A stretch of DNA of 64,000 nt from Qipengyuania citrea (GTDB taxonomy: Bacteria > Pseudomonadota > Alphaproteobacteria > Sphingomonadales > Sphingomonadaceae). The position numbers were made by a program, and so were the translations under genes. The stretch spans positions 496,001 to 560,000 of the forward strand of contig NZ_JALJZT010000002.1 of assembly GCF_024171405.1 (NCBI RefSeq), read 5' to 3'. Positions 27,537 through 36,418 of the stretch are shown here, in pieces. Each line of letters begins with the position of its first letter. Positions within the stretch are counted from its first letter, which is position 1. The notes under the pieces are model-generated. The model did no database searches. It was not told the origin of the DNA and saw nothing but the letters and a program-made list of their open reading frames with translations.

Positions 27537-28921
27537 CAGCGCGCTCCTTCAGGCCAGATGATCACCCGCGCGGTCTGCAGCAGGATGATGATGTCGAGGA
27601 AGGGTGTGTAGTTCTTGGCATAATACAGGTCGTATTCGAGCTTCTGGCGCGAATCCTCGACGCTGGCGCCATAGGGATAATTGATCTGCGCCCAACCGGT
27701 GATGCCGGGTTTGACCATGTGGCGCTCGGCATAGAAAGGCAGTTCCTTCTCGAGATCGACCACGAAAGCGGGCACTTCGGGCCGTGGGCCGACGAAACTC
27801 ATCTCCCCCTTCAGCACGCTCCACACCTGCGGCAATTCGTCGATGCGCACGGTGCGGATCAGGCGGCCCACCCGGGTGATGCGCGGGTCGTCCTTATCCG
27901 CCCATCTCGCCCCATCCGCCTCGGCATCGGTGCGCATCGAGCGCAGTTTGACCAGCGTGAACTCCTGGCCATAGAGCCCGACCCGGGTCTGGCGGAAGAA
28001 GGCGGGCCCCTTGCTTTCCAGCTTCACCAATATGGCGAAGATCGCCACCAGCGGCAGACCGACGATCAGGATCACCAGGCTGACGAGGATGTCGAACAGG
28101 CGTTTACCGATGCTCGACAATCGCCGCCCGGATGAAAACCCATCAGAAAAGATCAGCCAGCTGGGATTAAGTGTATCCAGGTCGACACGGCCCAATTCGC
28201 GCTCCAGGAAGCTTGAGAAATCGCTGACCATGACGCCCTTGGTCTTGACCCTCAGCAGGTCCTTGAGCGGCAGCGAATTGCGCCGTTCCTGCAGCGCCAG
28301 GACCACTTCAGTCGCCCCTACCCGCTCGACGAACCGGCCGAGGTCCGAAATCGATTCGCGCGGGACGGCGGTATCGATGGTCGGTTCCGATTCCCCCATT
28401 GCGACAAAGGCGCCGACGGCAAAGCCGCTGTCGGGGCGGCGCGAAAGCCGTTCAAGCCGCTCCGCCCGCGGGCCGGCGCCGAGCACGAGGATGGTGCGGC
28501 GGAATGCCTCCACGCCCAGCATTCTGCTGCCGAGAATCCGGTTTGCTATGAGGAAGGCAATCGCAATGCCCATCGCGTAGAGCAGGACCGAGCGCCACAG
28601 CGCCGATCCGGGCAAGAAGAAGTTCATCAGCGAGATCGCCAACACGCCGAGGCTGACTGCGACCAGCAGCCGCGCGGTAGCGAAGCGCATCGATCGCAAT
28701 GCCTCGGGGCCATAGGTCCCGACCGCGATCATCGCCAGCCAGATCACCCCGGCAAAGCCGCCGATTTCGAGCACGCGATCCGAGAACTGGCCAGCACTGA
28801 TCCCGATCTGCGCAACGCGCAGCCGCCACGCCGCCTCGCCCGCGAGCGAAAGCAGCATGAGATCGATCAGGGAAAGCAGCACGACATTGTAGGAGATGTA
28901 GTGCTTGAACAGGCGGATCAT
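27536..28921 (-). CDS. XrtA/PEP-CTERM-type polyprenyl glycosylphosphotransferase
   Basis: 461 residues. Four to five N-terminal transmembrane segments, a Rossmann-like CoA-binding domain (about 120-240) and a C-terminal bacterial sugar transferase domain (about 265-455) with KRLFDILVSLVILIVGLPLV, VGPRPEVPAF and GITGWAQINYPYGASVEDS. It starts exopolysaccharide repeat-unit assembly by moving a sugar phosphate to undecaprenyl phosphate. It is the first gene of the operon GT-prsK-prsR-TPR. Confidence 0.92.
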   Translation of the reverse strand: MIRLFKHYISYNVVLLSLIDLMLLSLAGEAAWRLRVAQIGISAGQFSDRVLEIGGFAGVIWLAMIAVGTYGPEALRSMRFATARLLVAVSLGVLAISLMNFFLPGSALWRSVLLYAMGIAIAFLIANRILGSRMLGVEAFRRTILVLGAGPRAERLERLSRRPDSGFAVGAFVAMGESEPTIDTAVPRESISDLGRFVERVGATEVVLALQERRNSLPLKDLLRVKTKGVMVSDFSSFLERELGRVDLDTLNPSWLIFSDGFSSGRRLSSIGKRLFDILVSLVILIVGLPLVAIFAILVKLESKGPAFFRQTRVGLYGQEFTLVKLRSMRTDAEADGARWADKDDPRITRVGRLIRTVRIDELPQVWSVLKGEMSFVGPRPEVPAFVVDLEKELPFYAERHMVKPGITGWAQINYPYGASVEDSRQKLEYDLYYAKNYTPFLDIIILLQTARVIIWPEGAR

Positions 28922-29004
28922 TCAGTCCGGCTCGCGAATTGCTGGTGTCGGAAACCTTGACTAGCAGACAGGGATGAACCGTCGGTAAATTTTACACTTG
29001 CACG

Positions 29005-29039
29005 AAAAAGGGCGAGGAACCCTCAAGCTCCCCGCCCTT
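29005..29039 (-). terminator. Rho-independent terminator of the 97-aa gene
   Basis: On the minus strand AGGGCGGGGA pairs with TCCTCGCCCT around a 10-nt loop, followed by TTTTT. It lies 20 bp past the stop at 29059 and isolates that gene from the glycosyltransferase operon. I saw no clear promoter in 28922-29004. Confidence 0.88.
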
Positions 29040-29058
29040 CCGTTATCGCTACTATAAC

Positions 29059-29352
29059 TTAGTTCGTGACGGCTTCTTCCACCGCCTCGCCCGTATTCTG
29101 AGCGGCTTCGCCCACCTGGTTGGCGGCCTGACCGACTTCATTGGCAGCGCCCGCAATGGCACTGTCCTTGGACACTTCGGCGCTGCTCATCTGGTTGATG
29201 AAGAGGAAGCCGACGATGGCGACGCCGAGCACCAGGAGGATCAGCACCCAATTGGTACCGCCCCGGCGGCCTTCCCCGTCCGCGACGACCGTATGCGTCG
29301 TATGGGTGTTGCCTGCGGCATCGGTGGTTTCGGTAATCCGTTCTTCTGTCAT
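29059..29352 (-). CDS. Small single-pass membrane protein, unknown function
   Basis: 97 residues from ATG 29352, preceded by AGGGG. It has a polar N-terminus rich in Thr and Glu (MTEERITETTDAAGNTHTTH), one transmembrane segment (about 34-55, WVLILLVLGVAIVGFLF) and an Ala/Glu-rich helical tail with repeats of the type EVGQAANQVGEAAQNTGEA, which could form a coiled coil. The family is not recognised. It has its own strong terminator. Confidence 0.75.
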   Translation of the reverse strand: MTEERITETTDAAGNTHTTHTVVADGEGRRGGTNWVLILLVLGVAIVGFLFINQMSSAEVSKDSAIAGAANEVGQAANQVGEAAQNTGEAVEEAVTN

Positions 29353-29432
29353 AATCGTGTGCCCCTGCGACTCTAATGAGCTGAAAACGCGGCAAATCCG
29401 TCCGCGGTTCCCCGCAAATGAGCGAATGACGC

Positions 29433-30815
29433 TCAATCGGCGGCGAATTCGAACGGCGTAACGCCGCGGCGCGCCGTATCGAAGGCAAGTTTGCGGCCCG
29501 CCGGGGGCAGCGATCGCTGGCTACACCCGACCCGGTGACACCGGGCACACCCGGGACCGATCGGCTGGGCATCGTCGGGCCGCAGAGAAATGCCCCGTGC
29601 TTGCGCGAGATCGGCGGCAAGAACTGCTTCGATCCCCACCGCCACGGCGAACTGCGCTTCCCCGGGGGCGCCGCTGCCCTCGACCGTGCGCGCCATGGTC
29701 AGCCACCCGCCGTCGCGGTCGCCCGAATTGTCGAGCGCAACGAACTGCACCTGCAAATCGCCTGCGCGATCGAAGGCGCGATGGGCGTGCCACAGCGGGC
29801 AACTGGCATCGGATTCGACGAACAGCGCGGTGCTGGCCCCGGTAAAGGTCTTGGAGAACTGCCCTGCGCGGTCGAGCCGGACCATGAAGAACGGCAGGCC
29901 GCGCTGGCCGACGCGCTGCAGCGTGGTGAGCCGGTGCGCGAGTTGCTCGAAACTGACCCCGAACCGGCGCTCGAGCACGGGGAGGTCGTAGCCGGTGGCC
30001 TCGCAGGCGCGCAGGAACCGACCGTAGGGCATGAGGAGCGCCGCGGCGACATAGCCGTTGAGATGCCGGGCGAACAACGCCCGCGCCACCTCGTCATCGA
30101 AGCGCGCCCCCTTCGCGACCGCGTCGATTGCCCCGGCGAATTCAAGCTGCGCGAGCTGAAGCGCGAGCTGGAAGTTGCGCGAGGGAATGCTGAGCATCTC
30201 GGAAAGCTGGACCTGCCGTGCATGGAGGTCGAGTCGGCGCAGGCTGTCGGGCAGCACATCGCGGGGCAGGATCCGCACCGACAGCTGGTGCCGCTCGCGC
30301 AACCGTTCGGTCAGAGCGAGGCCGATATCGCCGCGCGAAAGGCGCATGTCGTCTGCCAGTTCTTCCGCGGCCATGTCGAGATCGGCGAAATGGTTGCGCC
30401 ACCGCTCGATTTCACGCCGCGAGGCGGAGAGCGGGTCATCGGTGGTGCCACCCGCCGTGCCCGCCCGGTCGTACAGCCGGGCAAAGGCTGCAGCGGCTTG
30501 CGGGGCCAGCGCGAGGAATTCCTGTAGCTCCTCGCGGTCGATCCCCAGGTCGGCAAAGCGTTCGTCGGCGAAGCGCCGCGCCAATCCGTCGATCCCGCCG
30601 ATCGCCTCGTCTTCGCGAAGCGATCGCGGATCGAAGTCGAACTGCTCGACCAGCTGCATCATTACCCGCGCGCTGACCGGTCGCTGATTGCGCTCGATCA
30701 AATTGAGGTAGCTCGGGGAAATGTCGAGCCGTGCGGCAGTGGCAGCCTGTGTCAGCCCCTCCCGCTTGCGCAAGCGGCGGATGGCGGGTCCGGCGAAGAG
30801 CGCCTCTTCGGTCAT
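29433..30815 (-). CDS. ScfR/RamB-like XRE-family regulator of acyl-CoA/glyoxylate metabolism
   Basis: 460 residues. An N-terminal HTH_3 domain (8-63: IRRLRKREGLTQAATAARLD, SYLNLIERNQRPVS) is followed by an IrrE-like region (about 150-280) and a C-terminal short-chain fatty acyl-CoA regulator domain (DUF2083) with a Cys cluster (GPGCARCHRVGC). RamB in actinobacteria controls isocitrate lyase through this architecture. Here the gene is divergent from isocitrate lyase, 150 bp away, which strongly suggests the same target. AAGAAGG precedes the ATG by 7 bp. Confidence 0.9.
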   Translation of the reverse strand: MTEEALFAGPAIRRLRKREGLTQAATAARLDISPSYLNLIERNQRPVSARVMMQLVEQFDFDPRSLREDEAIGGIDGLARRFADERFADLGIDREELQEFLALAPQAAAAFARLYDRAGTAGGTTDDPLSASRREIERWRNHFADLDMAAEELADDMRLSRGDIGLALTERLRERHQLSVRILPRDVLPDSLRRLDLHARQVQLSEMLSIPSRNFQLALQLAQLEFAGAIDAVAKGARFDDEVARALFARHLNGYVAAALLMPYGRFLRACEATGYDLPVLERRFGVSFEQLAHRLTTLQRVGQRGLPFFMVRLDRAGQFSKTFTGASTALFVESDASCPLWHAHRAFDRAGDLQVQFVALDNSGDRDGGWLTMARTVEGSGAPGEAQFAVAVGIEAVLAADLAQARGISLRPDDAQPIGPGCARCHRVGCSQRSLPPAGRKLAFDTARRGVTPFEFAAD

Positions 30816-30834
30816 ATGTAACCTTCTTTACTAC

Positions 30835-30886
30835 TTTACACGCGAGATAGCCTCAAGTCGGCAATCTAGACAAGTTTGTTTGTAAA
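30835..30886. promoter_or_regulatory. Candidate operator pair between regulator and aceA
   Basis: TTTACA (30835-30840) and TGTAAA (30881-30886) form an inverted pair separated by 40 bp, inside an AT-rich stretch unlike the surrounding DNA. RamB sites in actinobacteria are also AT-rich and related to TTTGCAAA. Placement in the divergent gap suggests a shared regulatory region; binding is inferred. Confidence 0.4.
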
Positions 30887-30965
30887 TTTTCCTGTCATCC
30901 CGCACCCGGGTGCGACAGAACAGGGTCAACGATTACGCCCCCCAATACGACAAGGAGTGTCCCCC

Positions 30966-32564
30966 GTGACCTATTCGGACCGGATCAGTGAACTGAACGA
31001 AACCATCGCCGCCAACGGTGCGCCCTGGGGTGCCATCGATGCCGAAAGTGCCGCGCGCATGGTCGTCCAGAACCGCTTCCGCACGGGGCTCGACATTGCC
31101 CGCTACACCGCGAAGATCATGCGCGAGGACATGGAAGCCTATGACCGCGACCCGGCGAACTACACCCAGTCGCTCGGCACGTGGCACGGGTTCATCGCGC
31201 AGCAGAAGATGATCTCGATCAAGAAGCACTTCGGCAATACCAAGCGCCGTTACCTCTACCTGTCGGGCTGGATGGTCGCCGCGCTGCGCAGCGAATTCGG
31301 TCCGCTGCCCGACCAGTCGATGCACGAAAAGACCAGCGTCCCCAATCTGATCGAGGAACTCTACACCTTCCTCAACCAGGCCGATGCCCGCGAACTGGGC
31401 GGCCTGTTCCGCGAACTGGATGCGGCGAAGGAAGCCAATGACGCGGTCAATACGCAGCGTTTGATCAAGGAAATCGACGAGCACGAAACGCATGTCGTTC
31501 CGATCATCGCCGATATCGATGCCGGTTTCGGCAATGCCGAGGCGACCTACCTGCTCGCCAAGAAGATGATCGAAGCCGGTGCCTGCGCGCTGCAGATCGA
31601 GAACCAGGTGTCGGACGAAAAGCAGTGCGGCCACCAGGACGGCAAGGTCACCGTGCCGCATGAGGAATTCCACCAGAAGATCCGCGCGATCCGCTATGCC
31701 TTTCTCGAACTCGGTGTTCCCGAAGGCATCATCGTGGCGCGTACCGACAGCCTCGGTGCCGGCCTGACCAAATCGATCGCCTATTCGAAGGAACCCGGCG
31801 ACCTCGGCGACCAGTACAACAGCTTCCTCGATTGCGACGAAGTGGATGCCGCCGACATCAAGAACGGCCAGGTCTTCATCAGCCGCGACGGCAAGCTGCT
31901 GGCGCCCAAGCGCCTGCCCAGCAATCTTTACCAGTTCCGTCCCGGAACCGGTGAAGACCGCTGCGTGCTCGACTGCATCACCGCGCTGGAAGCAGGCGCC
32001 GACCTGCTGTGGATCGAAACCGAGAAGCCGCATGTCGAGCAGATAGCGGGCATGGTCGACCGGGTTCGCGAAGTGATCCCCAATGCCAAGCTGGTCTATA
32101 ACAACTCGCCCAGCTTCAACTGGACGCTCAACTTCCGCCAGCAGGTCTATGACGCCTGGGCCGAAGCCGGCAAGGACGTGTCGGCCTTCGATCGCGACAG
32201 GTTGATGAGCATCGATTACGACGGCACCGAACTCGCCGCCGAAGCCGACGAGAAGATCCGCACCTTCCAGGCCGATGCCGCGAAGCGTGCCGGTATCTTC
32301 CATCACCTGATCACGCTGCCGACCTATCACACGGCGGCGCTAAGCACCGACAATCTCGCCAAGGAATATTTCGGCGAACAGGCGATGCTCGGCTACGTCA
32401 AGAACGTGCAGCGCGAGGAAATCCGGCAGGGTATCGCTTGCGTGAAGCACCAGAACATGGCTGGCTCGGACATGGGCGACGACCACAAGGATTACTTTGC
32501 CGGCGAAGCGGCCCTGAAGGCCGGCGGCAAGGACAATACCATGAACCAGTTCGCTGCCGCCTAA
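30966..32564 (+). CDS. aceA: Isocitrate lyase
   Basis: 532 residues from GTG 30966, with AAGGAG eight bases upstream; an in-frame ATG at 30876 lies in the regulatory region and was rejected. It splits isocitrate into succinate and glyoxylate. The active-site segment KQCGHQDGKV lies near residue 220, and IADIDAGFGNAEATYLLAK and IVARTDSLGA form the TIM-barrel metal/substrate site. Length and the QCGHQ form place it in the long eukaryote-like/AceA subfamily. No malate synthase is in the window. Confidence 0.96.
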   Translation: MTYSDRISELNETIAANGAPWGAIDAESAARMVVQNRFRTGLDIARYTAKIMREDMEAYDRDPANYTQSLGTWHGFIAQQKMISIKKHFGNTKRRYLYLSGWMVAALRSEFGPLPDQSMHEKTSVPNLIEELYTFLNQADARELGGLFRELDAAKEANDAVNTQRLIKEIDEHETHVVPIIADIDAGFGNAEATYLLAKKMIEAGACALQIENQVSDEKQCGHQDGKVTVPHEEFHQKIRAIRYAFLELGVPEGIIVARTDSLGAGLTKSIAYSKEPGDLGDQYNSFLDCDEVDAADIKNGQVFISRDGKLLAPKRLPSNLYQFRPGTGEDRCVLDCITALEAGADLLWIETEKPHVEQIAGMVDRVREVIPNAKLVYNNSPSFNWTLNFRQQVYDAWAEAGKDVSAFDRDRLMSIDYDGTELAAEADEKIRTFQADAAKRAGIFHHLITLPTYHTAALSTDNLAKEYFGEQAMLGYVKNVQREEIRQGIACVKHQNMAGSDMGDDHKDYFAGEAALKAGGKDNTMNQFAAA

Positions 32565-32575
32565 GGAGAGGAAGG

Positions 32576-32767
32576 ATGACGACCATGACAGACGACACTC
32601 CGAAGACCGAACCGGGCCGCGCCCGGGCGCTGTTCTCGACCGCCGATTTCCGCCTGCTGCGCACCGCGCTGACGCATTATGCGCGGGCCACCGAGGATCG
32701 CGAGGAGCTGGCGAAGATCAACGCGCTGCATCACCGCCTCGGCACCTACGTCCCCGCGGACGGCTGA
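32576..32767 (+). CDS. Small hypothetical protein downstream of aceA
   Basis: 63 residues. A very strong ribosome site (AAGGAGAGGAAGG) directly precedes ATG 32576, 11 bp after the aceA stop; a second ATG three codons later is possible. The sequence is soluble and helical (LFSTADFRLLRTALTHYARATEDREELAKINALHHRL). No family recognised. Co-transcribed with aceA and closed by a terminator, so it probably belongs to the glyoxylate-shunt regulon. Confidence 0.8.
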   Translation: MTTMTDDTPKTEPGRARALFSTADFRLLRTALTHYARATEDREELAKINALHHRLGTYVPADG

Positions 32768-32799
32768 CCTTACACCAAGTTCTCCTGGGGAGGAGAATA

Positions 32800-32840
32800 G
32801 GCCGTCGGAGTGTCCCCAACGCTCCGGCGGCCACATTTTT
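32800..32840 (+). terminator. Rho-independent terminator of the aceA operon
   Basis: GGCCGTCGGAG (32800-32810) pairs with CTCCGGCGGCC (32822-32832), with one U-G wobble, followed by ACATTTTT. It separates aceA from the convergent M20 gene. Confidence 0.87.
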
Positions 32841-32850
32841 GCCTGCTGTC

Positions 32851-34182
32851 CTAGCTGCCGGTGCGCGGCATCAGGTCGATCGCACTACTGGCCAGCGCCT
32901 CGGCCCCGGTCGCGATGACCTTTTCCGCATCGGGAGCCCAGAAGGGCGAATGAAGCGAAGGCAGCGACGTGCCATCGTGCTTCAGCGCGTCGAGCATCGG
33001 CTGCGGGGTGCCGCTGATCCAGAAGATCATCGACTTGATATCCTCGGGCGCAGCGCGGCGGAACTGGCTGAAATCCTCGCCCCCCATCACCGCGGACCAT
33101 TCCATCACCCGGCTCTCGCCGAAGCGCTGCTTGAACCCGGCTGCGATGCTCTCGCTGAAGTCGGGATCGTTGAAGGTGGACGGGGTATAGGGATCCTCGA
33201 CCGTCACAGTCGGCATCAAATCGTCAGGCAAGCCCGCAGTGATCGCTTCGCCGCGCGCGACCCGGCGGATTCCGTCGAGCAGTAGCTGGCGGCTTTCGTC
33301 CGAATAGCTGCGCACGGTGAGCTGCAGCCTGGCTTCATCGCTGATGATATTGTGCTTGGCGCCCGCATGGAAGCTGCCCACCGTGATCACCGCCGGATCG
33401 AGCGGTGAGGAATTGCGGCTGACCACGGTCTGCAGCTTCATCACGATCGCGCTGGCCAGCACGATGGGATCACGCGTGGTGTGCGGGTAGGCGCCATGCC
33501 CGCCGACACCCTTGACCGTGATGTCGACGCTGTCGACATTGGCCAGGGCATAGCCCGGCGTATAGCCGATGGTGCCTGCCGGCGCGGGCGCTGCGGCATC
33601 GTGGAACGCCAGCGCATAATCGGGCTTGGGAAAGCGGGTATAGAGCCCGTCCTCGATCATCGCGAGCGCGCCCAGGCCGATTTCTTCAGCCGGCTGCAGG
33701 ATCATGACCAGCGTGCCCTGCCACTTGTCCTTGTGGTCGACCAGCAGCTGCGCCGCACCGATGAAGCCCGCCATATGCGTATCGTGCCCGCAGGCATGCA
33801 TGACCCCGGTGGTGACTCCGCTGGCGGGGGTGGCGGTTACGGTCGATGCGAAAGGCAGGCCCGTCTGTTCGACCACCGGTAGCCCGTCCATGTCGGCGCG
33901 CAGCAGGACGGTCGGCCCTTCGCCATTGGCCATCACCGAAACGACCCCCGTCCGGCCAACCCCTTCCGTTACTTCGAAGCCGAGATCGCGCATCCGCTTG
34001 GCCAGCTTGGCCGCGGTCTCATGCTCTTCGAAACTCAGTTCGGGGTTCGCATGGAGATCGCGGTAAAGCTCCATCAGGCCGGGCATGTCCTCGGCGAGAT
34101 CGCTGCGCAGATCATTGGCCTGCGCGGGCGCGGCCAGTACCATTGCGAGCGCGGCAAGGCTTGTTGGAACGGTTTTGGACAT
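32851..34182 (-). CDS. Secreted M20 family amidohydrolase/peptidase
   Basis: 443 residues from ATG 34182. A signal peptide (MSKTVPTSLAALAMVLAAPAQA) points to the periplasm. The di-zinc motifs are MHACGHDTHMAGFIGAA and LQPAEEIGLGA, with ADMDGLP upstream. The dimerisation domain is inserted at about 210-320 (GGHGAYPHTTRDPI). The family includes IAA-amino acid and hippurate hydrolases (M20D); it removes an acyl or amino acid group from a conjugate. Substrate unknown. Confidence 0.92.
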   Translation of the reverse strand: MSKTVPTSLAALAMVLAAPAQANDLRSDLAEDMPGLMELYRDLHANPELSFEEHETAAKLAKRMRDLGFEVTEGVGRTGVVSVMANGEGPTVLLRADMDGLPVVEQTGLPFASTVTATPASGVTTGVMHACGHDTHMAGFIGAAQLLVDHKDKWQGTLVMILQPAEEIGLGALAMIEDGLYTRFPKPDYALAFHDAAAPAPAGTIGYTPGYALANVDSVDITVKGVGGHGAYPHTTRDPIVLASAIVMKLQTVVSRNSSPLDPAVITVGSFHAGAKHNIISDEARLQLTVRSYSDESRQLLLDGIRRVARGEAITAGLPDDLMPTVTVEDPYTPSTFNDPDFSESIAAGFKQRFGESRVMEWSAVMGGEDFSQFRRAAPEDIKSMIFWISGTPQPMLDALKHDGTSLPSLHSPFWAPDAEKVIATGAEALASSAIDLMPRTGS

Positions 34183-34305
34183 GGGTTCTGGTCTCCCTAC
34201 ACGATGGACCACATGGAACAGGGTCCATGGGCAAACTTCGCCGCCGCTGTAGCGCGGTGGTTTTCCGGAACGCCTGTCTTGCAGACCCGGCTGCCGTAGG
34301 AAAGC

Positions 34306-36105
34306 CTACAGCCCGTAGGTTACCACCAGCGCGAGCGAGAGCATGGTGACCATGATCAGCACCAGCGGGACCCCGGTTCGGACGTAATCTTTGAACTCGT
34401 ACGAACCCTCGGCCATGATCAGCATATTGGTCTGATAGGCGATGGGGGTCGCGTAACACAGGTTGCAGCCGAACAGCACGGCAAGCACCAGCGGTTCGGG
34501 CGGCAGGTCCAGCTTGCTGGCGATGGCGAAAGCAATCGGCGTGCCGACGGTGGCTGCAGTCGCATTGGACGCAAAATTGGTGAGGAAGGTCATCGCCAGC
34601 ATGATCGCCGCCAGCGCCGCAGCGGGCGAGAGATAGTCCAGCCCCACTGCCATGACCGTCCCGATCCAGTCGGCCGCGCCGCTGTCGAGGATGATCCGGC
34701 CAAGCGCGATGCTGGCTGCGACCAGCACGATGACGCTGCCCGAGAGCCCGCGCCCGACCCGGTCGAACTTCACGCAGCCGGTCACGAACATCAGGATGGC
34801 GCCCGCGAGCGAAGCAATCGCGATCGGGATCAGCCCGACCGAAGCGAGCGCGATCGAGCCGCCCATGATCACCGCCGACAGCGTGGCCTTCGACCGGCGC
34901 GGCAGTTCGCGCATGCCTTCGAGCTGCAACAGGCTGTCGGCGCGGGCGAAATGCTGCATGTCGTCGGGCAGGCCCATCACCAGCAGCACATCGCCCTCGG
35001 CGAAGCGCAGATCGCCGCCTTCGGAAAACTGTTCCTTCTCGCCCACGAGCCGTTCGGGGCGATGCGTCCCGATCACCGCGACGCCATAGAGATCGGCAAT
35101 GCCCGAACTGGGCAGCGTCCGCCCGATCAGGCGCGAATCCGCCGTCACGATCATCTCGCCGACCGCGATGTCGGTCCCGGTCTCGCCCGAGCGGCGGCGG
35201 ATACGGTCGATCACCCAGCTCGGCGCCGCATCGCCGCGCAAGGTCGCCATGGCTTCCTCGATCGCTTCATGTGTGCCGGTCATGCGCAGGCGGTGCTGCG
35301 GACGCAGCAGGCCCACGGGCACTTCGTGGAACTCGATCCCCGACGGCAGGCGCGATCCCAGATCGGACAATTCGCGCCCGTTGAGGATCGAGTTTTCCGT
35401 AACGCGCAGCCGCGTCTCGAACAGCCGCTGGGCGTGGACCGCCTCGATGCGGTTGTCGCCGAGCAGGCGTGGCATGACGATCCATACGAAGGGCAGCGCG
35501 ACCAGCGATGCGACCAGCACGATCGGCGTGAAGTGGAACACGCCCATTTCGGGCATGCCCAGATCCACCGCGATCGAAACCACGAGAATATTGGTCGAGG
35601 TGCCGATGGTCGTCGCCATGCCCCCCATCAGCGACGCGGCGTTGAGCGGGATCAGCGTTTTCGAGGCAGCCATCGCACCGCGCATGGCGAGATGCACGAA
35701 GATCGGCATCAGCAGCACCAGCACCGGCGTATTGTTGACTCCCATCGACAGCAGGAAGGTGATCACCAGCGAGAACAGCAGCCCGAGCTGGAGGTTGATC
35801 TTGAACAATCGCTCGAGAAATCGCGCCGCCGGATCGAGCGCGCCGGTAACCACCAGCCCCCGTCCCATAATCATCAGCGCGCAGATCGTGATCAGCGCGT
35901 AATGGCCGAAACCGGAGAAGGCGAGGCTCAACCCGTCGGTCGGCTGGGTGTCCGGCAGCGGGAAGAAATACAGCCCGACCGCAATCACCGCGATCGTCAT
36001 CAGCGAGATGATCTCGACCGACATGCGCCCGCGCGCGAAGGCAATGAACATCGCGATGGTAATGCCCATCGCGGCGATTGCATGGTAGGAAGGAACCCCG
36101 ATCAT
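34306..36105 (-). CDS. SLC13 family permease with RCK_C (TrkA-C) domains
   Basis: 599 residues. Two transmembrane blocks (about 1-180 and 395-595) flank a soluble central part (about 205-385) holding two TrkA-C-type domains (IEFHEVPVGLLRPQ..., IAVGEMIVTADSRLIGRTLPSSGI). Motifs NNTPVLVLLMPI, GGMATTIGTSTNILV and FASNATAATVGTPIAFAIA fit DASS/SLC13 carriers for dicarboxylates or sulfate. It is a sodium- or proton-coupled importer; the ligand-binding RCK_C domains suggest gating by a small molecule. Confidence 0.9.
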   Translation of the reverse strand: MIGVPSYHAIAAMGITIAMFIAFARGRMSVEIISLMTIAVIAVGLYFFPLPDTQPTDGLSLAFSGFGHYALITICALMIMGRGLVVTGALDPAARFLERLFKINLQLGLLFSLVITFLLSMGVNNTPVLVLLMPIFVHLAMRGAMAASKTLIPLNAASLMGGMATTIGTSTNILVVSIAVDLGMPEMGVFHFTPIVLVASLVALPFVWIVMPRLLGDNRIEAVHAQRLFETRLRVTENSILNGRELSDLGSRLPSGIEFHEVPVGLLRPQHRLRMTGTHEAIEEAMATLRGDAAPSWVIDRIRRRSGETGTDIAVGEMIVTADSRLIGRTLPSSGIADLYGVAVIGTHRPERLVGEKEQFSEGGDLRFAEGDVLLVMGLPDDMQHFARADSLLQLEGMRELPRRSKATLSAVIMGGSIALASVGLIPIAIASLAGAILMFVTGCVKFDRVGRGLSGSVIVLVAASIALGRIILDSGAADWIGTVMAVGLDYLSPAAALAAIMLAMTFLTNFASNATAATVGTPIAFAIASKLDLPPEPLVLAVLFGCNLCYATPIAYQTNMLIMAEGSYEFKDYVRTGVPLVLIMVTMLSLALVVTYGL

Positions 36106-36151
36106 CCGACCGCCGAAATCCCAGTTTATCCTTCGATACGCAAGGATTTAG

Positions 36152-36168
36152 TTTGGTACCCCTGGCCG
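36152..36168. repeat. tRNA-Leu 3'-end copy, putative attachment site (distal)
   Basis: 17 bp TTTGGTACCCCTGGCCG, identical to 38097-38113, which is the 3' end (with CCA) of tRNA-Leu(CAA). It is not part of a tRNA here. A short tRNA 3' copy on the far side of foreign-looking DNA is the usual trace of integrase-mediated insertion. Confidence 0.82.
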
Positions 36169-36341
36169 AAGTGCCTGAATTCTATCGCAGCAGCGCTTTG
36201 CTGACACCCAACCTACCCAAGCACCCAACGGAAACCCGCCCCATCCCGCATGGCGATGTCCAACCATTGCGTTTGCTATTTGATGGATTGCCCCGCCCGG
36301 ATTGAAATGTCGGCTTTCCTGCAGATCCCAATGTTGGTCTT

Positions 36342-36370
36342 TGACTGAAATCAGGGTGGAAAGCGGACCC
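36342..36370 (+). repeat. Island repeat, partial copy (3' part)
   Basis: Matches the right end of the long island repeats: TGAC-Y-GAA... then GGGTGGAAAGCGGA. It lies about 50 bp before the ATG of the 225-aa ORF, the same side as in the other repeat-gene pair. Confidence 0.65.
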
Positions 36371-36418
36371 AGACTGGTAAACAACCATCGTCATTGACAG
36401 AACCTTGTTACCAAGTTC

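Noticed and set aside
36148-36384. Minus-strand 78-aa and 70-aa ORFs at the left end of the island
   Set aside because: They overlap each other in different frames, run over the attachment repeat and a repeat copy, and have no ribosome site or protein-like pattern.
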